Of a DNA stretch of 64,000 nt, positions 50,454 through 58,800 are shown in pieces. The stretch comes from Saprospirales bacterium (GTDB taxonomy: Bacteria; Bacteroidota; Bacteroidia; Chitinophagales; Saprospiraceae), in assembly GCA_016719895.1 (NCBI GenBank), contig JADJYG010000005.1, forward strand, positions 1 to 64,000, in the 5' to 3' direction. Numbering within the stretch: position 1 is the stretch's first letter; each line of letters starts with the position of its first letter. The notes below the pieces were generated by a model. The model saw nothing but the letters and a program-made list of their open reading frames with translations. It made no database searches and was not told where the DNA came from. The position numbers and the translations under genes were made by a program.

Positions 50454-51101
50454 CTACAGCATCACCTCCCGCTCCCACTTTTCCGGCGGCAATTGATATA
50501 AGCGCCAGAACTCTGCGGCGATCAGGTCGGGGTCGTGTTTGGTGCCGGGCTGCACCATGCCGCAAACCGTCACGGTCGCTACCTGGATATTCAACGGCGC
50601 GCACTCCTGGGCGAGGCCAAGCGCCAGGTTGCGCATGCCGGCTTTGCCAATACTGAGCGCGCTGAGCTCGGGCGGCGCTTTGAGCGCCGAGCCGCCGCCG
50701 GTGAAAAAAAAGGTCCCCCAACCGCGTTGTTTCATCGCCGGCAAAAAAGCCTGTGCGGCCAGCAGGGCGCCCACTACATTAACCCGCCAATCTTTCATAA
50801 ATACCGGAAGTTCGATGGCAGAAGGCATAGCCGGATGGAACGCACTGGCGTTGTAGTGCAAAATATCCAGGTCGGGATGCCCGGATGCCAGTTGCTGCAA
50901 GAGCGCCGGATACGCCGCTTCATCGGCGATATCAGCAGCAAAACCCGTGGCCCGGATGCCGCCGGCAGCCAGATCCGCTTCAAACTGGCGCAATTTAACC
51001 GGGTCCCGGGCTACCATTATGATTTCAAAACCCGCGGCTCCAAAACGCCGGGCCAGCGACATCCCGATGCCGGGACCCATGCCGATCAGTAAAAATTTCA
51101 T
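50454..51101 (-). CDS. SDR-fold oxidoreductase-like protein lacking the catalytic Tyr
   Basis: 215 residues. The Rossmann glycine motif is LLIGMGPGIGMSLARRF and the NAD(P) second strand IIMVARDP is present. In the catalytic stretch TGGGSALKAPPELSALSIGK the Lys is kept but the residue four before it is Leu rather than Tyr, and the preceding Ser position is Gly. This atypical SDR is therefore doubtful as a classical dehydrogenase; a variant family or a binding role is possible. It follows the ferredoxin gene by 6 nt and is probably co-transcribed with it. Confidence 0.85.
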   Translation of the reverse strand: MKFLLIGMGPGIGMSLARRFGAAGFEIIMVARDPVKLRQFEADLAAGGIRATGFAADIADEAAYPALLQQLASGHPDLDILHYNASAFHPAMPSAIELPVFMKDWRVNVVGALLAAQAFLPAMKQRGWGTFFFTGGGSALKAPPELSALSIGKAGMRNLALGLAQECAPLNIQVATVTVCGMVQPGTKHDPDLIAAEFWRLYQLPPEKWEREVML

Positions 51102-51107
51102 TGCGTA

Positions 51108-51449
51108 TCAATGTTCGTGTCCGATGATCATTCGTTGGTCCGGGATGGTTACCGTTATCGTTGCTGCGTTATCCAGGATAATACACTGGCAACCTAAGCG
51201 GCTCTCCAACCGTGGATTGATAGCCCGGTCTATAAAGTCTTCTTCCTTGTCCGAAATCCCCTCCAGGTATTCCTCGCCGCTTTCGATATACACGTGACAG
51301 GTAGAACACGCGCACACGCCGCCACAATTGTGGTTGAGGTGAACGTCAGAGTCTTCTGTGATTTCCAGGATCGACTGGTCAACAAAGTCGCCGGAAACGG
51401 TTTTTCCCGGTATAGATTTATCTTCAAACTGAAATTTTATCGTAGCCAT
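51108..51449 (-). CDS. 2Fe-2S ferredoxin (adrenodoxin type)
   Basis: 113 residues. Cluster cysteines follow the C-x5-C-x2-C spacing in HNCGGVCACSTCHVYI, with a fourth Cys in RLGCQCIIL. Flanking features EEYLEGISDKEEDF and a final TIPDQRMIIGHEH fit the ISC/adrenodoxin group. It transfers single electrons, for instance in Fe-S assembly or to a P450 or oxygenase. The start at 51449 is immediately upstream of the first beta strand. Confidence 0.93.
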   Translation of the reverse strand: MATIKFQFEDKSIPGKTVSGDFVDQSILEITEDSDVHLNHNCGGVCACSTCHVYIESGEEYLEGISDKEEDFIDRAINPRLESRLGCQCIILDNAATITVTIPDQRMIIGHEH

Positions 51450-51497
51450 TTCGAAAAGTGGTCAACAGAATGAATGTGGTTCATGCAAATCAACAAA

Positions 51498-51932
51498 TCA
51501 ACAATATAATTCATTCAGGCTTTTGGAGAAATGCAGGGAGGCAATTTTAAATCCCTTGCTCAGGTAAAGGCGGTGGGCGTCGTGGCGATGAAAACCGGAG
51601 TCGAGGGTAATGACCGCATATCCTTTCTCCCGGGCCAGGCCGGTTACAAAATCGAGGAGTAGCCCGCCATAGCCCCTGCCGCGGTATTGCGGCAGGGTAC
51701 TGAGGTCGTCAATGTAAAAATGTTTGCCGCTGAATAAAAACTGCAAATACCGGAACCCGATAGCCGCTACCGCCTGCCCGTCCTGTTCAATAAATGCCAA
51801 TTGGTATCCCTCACGCAATTGTTCGCGGACGACAGTCAAAAAAGTATCTTCCGCCAAATGCGGGCGCAGGGCCAGCAAAACGGCGCGGCATTTGAGAATA
51901 TCTTTGTCGGTTTCGGCGAGTTGGACGGACAT
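51498..51932 (-). CDS. GNAT family N-acetyltransferase
   Basis: 144 residues from the ATG at 51932 (MSVQLAETDKDILKCRAVLL). The acetyl-CoA loop is in LPQYRGRGYGGLLLDFV, a Q/RxxGxG pattern, with the preceding strand KHFYIDDLSTL. The C-terminal HRLYLSKGFKI is the usual last motif. Substrate unknown. A perfect -7 element lies 16-23 nt upstream, which also argues against the longer frame starting at 51986. Confidence 0.85.
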   Translation of the reverse strand: MSVQLAETDKDILKCRAVLLALRPHLAEDTFLTVVREQLREGYQLAFIEQDGQAVAAIGFRYLQFLFSGKHFYIDDLSTLPQYRGRGYGGLLLDFVTGLAREKGYAVITLDSGFHRHDAHRLYLSKGFKIASLHFSKSLNELYC

Positions 51933-51947
51933 GCTTTTCCTGGTGTG

Positions 51948-51955
51948 CAAAGGTA
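51948..51955 (-). promoter_or_regulatory. -7 promoter element for GNAT gene
   Basis: The minus strand reads TACCTTTG followed by CACACC, a full -7 match; a TTGG occurs about 20 nt further upstream. The transcript leader would be about 10 nt. Confidence 0.55.
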
Positions 51956-52018
51956 GAGTTTGTCCAATCAACAATTGCCCCGGCAAAGGGTTTTGCCAGA
52001 AGGCTTATTTCCACAGCG

Positions 52019-55000
52019 TCACCGCTGTGCCCCCATCTTTTGCAGGGGCGCCGATAGCCGGAAACCCAAACCGGGATGTATCCGGCCATCTCCCGAAAGC
52101 CGGCTCAGGCTTAAGCCCGCGCTCCATTCCACGGCAACCCCCGGACAAAGGTTGTGCCGCCATCCGCCGCCGAACGTCAGTGTCCAGGCCGACAGGTGTA
52201 GCGGCTCGCCAGGCCCGCCCGCCGGAATCGCTTTGTTGCGCACCCGGGTGTTTGAAACGGCAATATCCCGAAACACGGCCATCCGGCTGCTCCGGACAGA
52301 AAAATGCCGCAAGCCGGCCGAGCGACTGCTCCATTCAAGGAATCTCCGCCCGGCAGCGGCGTGCTGCCAGCCCTGCCGGCGCGACTCCTCCCAGCGAAGT
52401 TGCCAGCCCCCGCTCAGGCTGAGGCCCAGCGCTATTCCGGCCGGCTGGTCCCAAACTGGCTGGCTTGCCGGTGTGCCGGACGGATGTTCCGGCGACGAAA
52501 CGTGTTTTTCAAAAAACTTCTCAAAAAGAACCGGAGACATGCCCGGGTCAGCCAAACGGCTGATTTCCAAAAGAGGCGGAAGCGGTGCGTACTCCTGCGG
52601 AAACAGTTCCACCACCACCACATTCGACGCACAGCCGGCGGCATTTACCACCTGAATTTCATAAATGCCGGGGGCAAAATTGATCAGATTGAACACGTTG
52701 GCGCCGGCAAAACCCACGGGAATTCCGTTGACAAATACCTCTAGCGGCAAAGCGCCGGTCGGCGGATTTACCTGCAAACGCACCCGGCCATCGCTGGCCG
52801 ACGGCGAACTGGGCGGTATGGCTTCCAGGACCACCAGGTTCAGCGGTATCTCCGGCACCGAAGCGGTAAAAACCTGGGTACAATTTTTCTGCAAATCCGT
52901 TATCGAAACGGCATAATCGGCCGGGCACAGATTGGCGATAAATGCCCCGGACAGGCCATTCGACCACACAAGGGCATACGGACCAACCGGAAAAATCGCA
53001 ACCGACACGCTGCCATCGCAGTTGCCGCAAACAGTTGGTCCAACGGCAAAGGTTGGCGTAAAGGTGCAGGGAACCGGCGCCACGGTGATCAACTGGTCAC
53101 AGCCGGCGGTGTTTCCCGCCTGATCGGTTGCTGTCCAGTAGCGGATAATCGTCCCTTCACACCCGCTGAATCCGCTCAGGTCATCCACAAATAGGGGCGT
53201 TATCCCGGTCGTGCAATCATCGGTCGCGATCGCCTGTCCGGTCACGCTCAAGTCGTTTTGCTGGCCACAGTCCACAGTAATGGCGGGCGGGCAGAGGGCC
53301 ATGACCGGCGCTGTTTGATCCGACACCTGGATGGTTTGGGTACAGCTAGCCGTGTTCGAGCAGCCGTCGGCGGCAGTCCAGGTACGGATAAGCGGTCCGG
53401 TACATTCGCTCACGCCGCCGAGATCATCGGTGAAGCTGAGCGGCACATTGGCAGTGCAGGCATCGCCGGCTTGGGCGGCGCCGGTGAGGCCGAGGTCGTT
53501 TTGTTGACCAAATGCCACGGATATAGTTGCCGGGCAAAGGGTAATTGCCGGCGGGGTTTGATCCTGTACCGCGATGGTTTGTACGCAGGTGGCGGTTTTC
53601 CCGGCAGCGTCGGCGCCGGCCCAGGTGCGGGTGACCGTACGGGCGCAGGGCGTACCGACCAACTCGTCGGTATAGGTTATGGATGGCGCAGGGTCGCAGT
53701 CGTCGGTAGCGCTGGCCTGGCCCGACAAGGTGGGAGCGGGCGCTTGTCCGCAACCTTCCAGGGTCATCGATGGCGGGCAGCTGACAACGGGCGGCGCCTG
53801 GTCGCTGACGCTGACGTTCACCACTCCGGCGGCCGTTTGGCCAAAATTATCGGTAATGGTATAGCCCACCGTGAACGCTCCGGTGAGTCCCTGGCTGCTG
53901 ATGGCCAAACTGGCCGGTCCCACCAAAGCGACCGTCACCCCACTCGCCCCGGTCGCAGCGGTTACGCGAATACCCTCGCCGCTGTCATTGGCCAGTACAT
54001 CGACCGTGCCTGTGCCCTTGCACGGGAGCGACAAAGCATCCGGCAGCACAAGGGGCAACACAGGGGTGCCGCCACCGTCATCCCGGGTAAGCAAATAGAT
54101 CAGGCCGCCAGCCAGGGGAATGCCTGCTGCCGGTACCCACCAGGGGAATTTTTTGGGCGCAGTGCCTTCGGCAGCCGGAAAAACGGTTTTCCAATGCGGG
54201 TTTGCGAGGTCAACTGGCGCCGCCGGGGCGGTTGCCATTTGGCCATTCCGGGCAATGGCCGGCGGCAGTTTTTTCAGCGAATTGTCCTGGGAGCAATAGT
54301 CCGTGTACCAGCGCGCGGTTTGCCAGCTCTTCAACGTGCGCCATTCCCGGAGAAAAGCGGGGTCGGTGGCGTTCAACGTACTGACCCGGTACTGGATATG
54401 CTCGTTCAAAGCGGTCAGGAGGGCGCCTTCGAAGGAATAGCGCCCGTCGTCGGAGAGATTACTTGCCGATTCTATCCGTACATATCCGAGGAGCTGGAAT
54501 ATTTCGGCAAGCGCCGTCCCGGATTCTGCGTTTACGGACGCCGTGGCGTGCCCTATAAAATCGCCCCAAAGGCTGCTGGCCGTATTCCAAAGGGGAAAAT
54601 ACTGGTCGCTGGATTTGTTGTTGGCCAAAAAAAGCAGGACTGGAAGGAGCCGGTCGGCAGCGCCGGATTGCCTGGTGTCGATATTACTCAAAACAGCCTG
54701 AACCGCTGTCAATGGATCAACGGCTGGCCCGCCGGGTGTTTCTTCGAACAGATCGTCCCGGTGGCCGGCGTTGGGCGCAAGCAATTTGGCGCTGGCGCCA
54801 ACCAGGGAAATAGTTGCCCAGGCATCTTGCACCTGCCGGTCCGTTTGTTGTTGCCATTCCGGTGAAAACGCCGTTCGGTACAGGTTCAGCGCCTGTTCTG
54901 TTTCTTCTATAAATTGTAGGGCAAACGTGTTTTTGTCATACGTCCCGCCTTCCAGCCGGGCGGAAACAGCCCAAACCGTTTGCTGGACCATTTCCTGCCG

Positions 55001-55675
55001 CAAGGTAGCGGCGTTTCGACCCAGCCGTTCCGGTTGAATTTTGCCGGCGTCGACGAGTTGATCGAAGGCTTGGCCAGCCGACCAGGCGGCATGGAGGAGG
55101 AGCCGGGCAACGGATTCTGGGTATTGATCGACGTCGATCCGGTAGGGGAATGGCTCCTGCGTACCGGGATAGGTCAATCCCAGCAAATCATCGGCCGGCG
55201 CAACGCCCAACGGCAAAAAACCTGTACCCGGAGCCTGGCCGGGCGCCGGTAATGGGGCGGCGGCAGCCCAGGTAACCCACCGGGATACGCTTGCCGCAAG
55301 TTCACCTCCGGGTATGGCCGGGCGGCGGACATTCGTGCAATAGCCCTCCAGTTGTACCGTGACCGTGCGGAATGCCGGTACTTCTATCGGGTAAGTTTGC
55401 GGGATCACGTAGCCCTGGTAATCCGATGCGGAGGGCACGAAGCAGTCTCCGATTGTCGTACGCAGGGGCGCCGGGGTGGGGTTGCTCACGGCAACCGCCA
55501 GGACGCCGCCGGTGGTGCGGCCGGTGCCCCGGGCGAAATAGTGCAACTGGCCGTTCGGAGCAGCCGTTTGGGCCGGCAGCAAACCCGTGTACATGCAGGT
55601 CGTTATGAGCCAAATACTGCAGAACAATTTGTGACGCAGGCGGCTATACAGGGCGGACGTACGAATGTTTATCAT
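52019..55675 (-). CDS. Giant HYR/SprB-repeat surface protein with internal hydrophobic segment
   Basis: 1218 residues. Signal peptide LFCSIWLITTCMYTGLLPA. Residues about 35-500 are an uncommon helical-rich domain (YPESVARLLLHAAWSAGQAF). An internal hydrophobic segment at about 510-525 (WWVPAAGIPLAGGLIYLL) may be a membrane anchor. A cadherin-like module follows (VDVLANDSGEGIRV), then three or more HYR-like repeats (CPPAITVDCGQQNDLSVTG) and a SprB-type repeat near 880-950 (GNCDGSVSVAIFPVGPYALV). The last 170 residues have alternating strands (LTFGGGWRHNLCPGVAVEWS; GDGRIHPGLGFRLSAPLQ) like a small outer-membrane barrel rather than a T9SS sorting domain. SprB-like repeats are known from gliding adhesins; the role here is inference. 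Confidence 0.78.
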   Translation of the reverse strand: MINIRTSALYSRLRHKLFCSIWLITTCMYTGLLPAQTAAPNGQLHYFARGTGRTTGGVLAVAVSNPTPAPLRTTIGDCFVPSASDYQGYVIPQTYPIEVPAFRTVTVQLEGYCTNVRRPAIPGGELAASVSRWVTWAAAAPLPAPGQAPGTGFLPLGVAPADDLLGLTYPGTQEPFPYRIDVDQYPESVARLLLHAAWSAGQAFDQLVDAGKIQPERLGRNAATLRQEMVQQTVWAVSARLEGGTYDKNTFALQFIEETEQALNLYRTAFSPEWQQQTDRQVQDAWATISLVGASAKLLAPNAGHRDDLFEETPGGPAVDPLTAVQAVLSNIDTRQSGAADRLLPVLLFLANNKSSDQYFPLWNTASSLWGDFIGHATASVNAESGTALAEIFQLLGYVRIESASNLSDDGRYSFEGALLTALNEHIQYRVSTLNATDPAFLREWRTLKSWQTARWYTDYCSQDNSLKKLPPAIARNGQMATAPAAPVDLANPHWKTVFPAAEGTAPKKFPWWVPAAGIPLAGGLIYLLTRDDGGGTPVLPLVLPDALSLPCKGTGTVDVLANDSGEGIRVTAATGASGVTVALVGPASLAISSQGLTGAFTVGYTITDNFGQTAAGVVNVSVSDQAPPVVSCPPSMTLEGCGQAPAPTLSGQASATDDCDPAPSITYTDELVGTPCARTVTRTWAGADAAGKTATCVQTIAVQDQTPPAITLCPATISVAFGQQNDLGLTGAAQAGDACTANVPLSFTDDLGGVSECTGPLIRTWTAADGCSNTASCTQTIQVSDQTAPVMALCPPAITVDCGQQNDLSVTGQAIATDDCTTGITPLFVDDLSGFSGCEGTIIRYWTATDQAGNTAGCDQLITVAPVPCTFTPTFAVGPTVCGNCDGSVSVAIFPVGPYALVWSNGLSGAFIANLCPADYAVSITDLQKNCTQVFTASVPEIPLNLVVLEAIPPSSPSASDGRVRLQVNPPTGALPLEVFVNGIPVGFAGANVFNLINFAPGIYEIQVVNAAGCASNVVVVELFPQEYAPLPPLLEISRLADPGMSPVLFEKFFEKHVSSPEHPSGTPASQPVWDQPAGIALGLSLSGGWQLRWEESRRQGWQHAAAGRRFLEWSSRSAGLRHFSVRSSRMAVFRDIAVSNTRVRNKAIPAGGPGEPLHLSAWTLTFGGGWRHNLCPGVAVEWSAGLSLSRLSGDGRIHPGLGFRLSAPLQKMGAQR

Positions 55676-55829
55676 CAGACATTATTTTGGCATGAAGCGG
55701 GGGAAATCCCGATTTTCCGTCAATAATCTAAGGATATTTTGCTAAAAATAAGCACGGGACGGATTTAATTTTAAAAAACCTGTGCAACGGCTACGCCGTA
55801 CCGGCGTATGCCGCAGAAAACGCGCTGCA

Positions 55830-58800
55830 CTAGTACATCACCGTGATATTTCCGCTCAGCAGTTCCCTCGAACCGTCCGGCAATTCCACTTCCGTTACAT
55901 ATAGATAGGCGCCCGGGGGCACGGTTTGCCCCTGGAAAGTCCCTTGCCAGCCCAGTGCCGGCAGGTTGGGGGCGAAATTCTGTTTGTCAAACAGGCATTC
56001 GCCCCAACGGTTATAGATTCGTAAAAACCGGATCAGCTGTACTTCAGGACCGCAATAGACGGTAAAAGAACCGTTTTCACCGGATGCGCCCGGTTTCAGT
56101 ATATTGGGTATGAAAATACGCCGGTCTCTGAAAACTGTTATAAGAACCGCCGCACTGTCCGCACAGCCGTTCATATCCCAAACCCAGAGCTGGTACCGGG
56201 TGGATCGCACCGGACGGGCTGCCGTGCTCAGCGCATAGGGCTTGGTCAGGCCGGTGGTGGGCGACCAAGCAAACGTGTCGATGGCGTGGTTGACCACAGC
56301 TGTCAACAGTATACTGTCGCCTAACAACAGGGTCGTATCTTCCCGCAGGAATACCTTCAATGCCGGCGGATCCGCCAGATTTATCCATCGTTCGGTGGTA
56401 CAGCCGTTGGCATCTTCTACCCGAATATTGTGCGCTCCGCCGTGCAAATTGCCGGTTTCTTCGGGGAAGCCCGCCACGGGCTGCGCCGGACCGTTATCGA
56501 CGGACCAGGCAAACGGGGGCACTCCGCCCTGAACGGATTCGAGGGTAATCATGCCGTCGTGTTCGCCAGCGCACAACGGCGGTATGGCGCTGGTTTGCAG
56601 CAGTAATTCTTCCGGGGCCGTCAGGGGGTAGGTTTCAACACGCGTACACCCGATGCCATCGGTCAGCGTCACCGTATAAGAACCGGCAGGAAGCCCTTGC
56701 AAACGGACGCCCACAGCCCCCGTGCTCCATACCGCATTGACGGGCTGAACACCTCCGGAATGCACTACATCAATGCTTCCATCGGCTCCGCCGGCGCAAC
56801 GAATGGCAAACCCGTTATAATTGGAAACCGCCGCCTGAACCGCTACCGGTGGCGCCACCTGCACAGTTGCCCCGGGGCCAAATTCCGCCGGGCACCCGTT
56901 GCCCGGCGCAATAAGCGATCCGATCGAATAAGTCGTGCTTCCTGCGGGCATAACCAACACCGTGGCGCCATCGGATACGCCATTGAGCTGAATGGGCGCC
57001 GCTCCGCCGTTGATCACCACATCATACAGCGTACTGCCGCTGAGTTGCAGCCTTAAGGTGGCCGGCGTACCGTGGCAGACGATCGTATCCGGAAATAACG
57101 CCGCCATGGGCGCCGGGAGCACCGATACGGTGGCGGCTCCACCCGCGGTACCGTTGCAAAAGGCATCCTGCACAGCCACGAGGGTGAAAACCTGGGTCTG
57201 CTGTAGGTTGTTGGCCGGGATATTGAAACTAGATTGAAAGGCCGTTACCGGCGCCTGGACAATTCCATTAACGGCGTACTGAAAACTGAAGGGTGCGACG
57301 CCGCCGAAGGTGATGTTAAAGCTGGCTGGCGCCCCGGCGCAAACTGCGGTATCGCCCGCAAGAGTGGCCACCGGCGGGTTGTGGAAGATGACCGGCACGG
57401 CTGGCGAAAAGGATAAACAAGGGTCGTTCAGGTCGATCCCGCCATTACCCGTCTTGTTGCCGGCGGCTGCGGTTATGAAATAGGTCCGGCCGGTTTGCAT
57501 ACCGGGTAAAAAGCCAAATTCAGGTATGGCACTCCAGGCGATTGCGCCGGAAGCCGGGGCGCCGTCATCCGGATAAAGCACATAAACCAAGGTGTCGTTG
57601 TCCTCCAAAACGGCATTATTCACAGCCGGCAAAACTGCGTTTGCCGGCAGGCATACCTGCAATAGCCCAGCGGCATCGAGCGCTCCGGCTTTGGTCAGGC
57701 ACAGGCAAATCATCGACCCGGAAATCGAAGCCTGGCAGCCTTCAGGGGTGAGTGCCTGGGCGGCAAAAGACTGCCCGGAGGGTATTGGCGCCGATACGAA
57801 TACCGAATCGGTCAATGTCCCCGGAAGGCCTTGCACCACATATGCCGGATTGGGGGCAGCGCCATTACTGATATGGAATTCAACTACATAACTTTGATCA
57901 GTGGGGGAGCAGATGATCGTATCCTGTACGATTTCGGGCGTTGGGAATACGGTCACAGCCGCCGTTCCTGCTGCGCTGCCCGGGCATCCCTGCGAACTAA
58001 GAGCCTGTAGTTCATAGAGGGTCGTTGCTGTCGGGCCGGCTGAAAAAGACCAGCTGGAGCCGGAGGCAATTGCCGGCGCCTGCAGGACTCCATTGGCTGA
58101 ATATATTAGTTCAAAAGGCCCTGTTCCGCTTAGATGAACCCATATCTGGGCGGAATCGCCCTGGCAAATTTGTGCGTCTCCACCAAGCATGGCGGATGCC
58201 GGCGTTTTCCATACCACCGCCGGCCCGGGGCTAAAGGCCGTGCACGGGTCATTTGGGTTGATGCCGCCGGCGTTTTTGTTCCCGGCAACGGCGACCATAT
58301 AATATGTGGTTTCCGGCGTCATAACCGCGGGGTCAAAGGCAAAACTGGGGATGGCATTGCTGGCCAGGATGCTCCACACCGGGGGCGCCGGCGCCGTGGT
58401 GAGGAGATAGAACAGCGTATCGTTCGCGTCCAGGTATGCTCCGGAGGCGGGCCCGGTGGTCGCTTCGGTATCCAGGCATAATACCAGCGGCGTTTGATCG
58501 AATATACCGGCGGAGGTGCTGCACGGGCAATTGCCGGCGTCGCCGAGCAAAGTGGGCGTACAGCCCCAGGCATCAGTAATACTGAACAGGTAAGCATCCT
58601 GTACTGGTATGGGGGCGCTGGTGAAATGCCCGGTAGTGGGGTTATACGTTCCGGAAGCCGGACCGCTGATGGTTACCGATGGCAGGTCCGCCTGTTGGAT
58701 ATCAAATTCGACGGTGTAAAAAAGATTGTCGGACTGGCATACGGCCTGTACATTGTAGGCGAGGGGCGACGTGTGCACCGTCGCCTGCGCCTGGCCGGTG

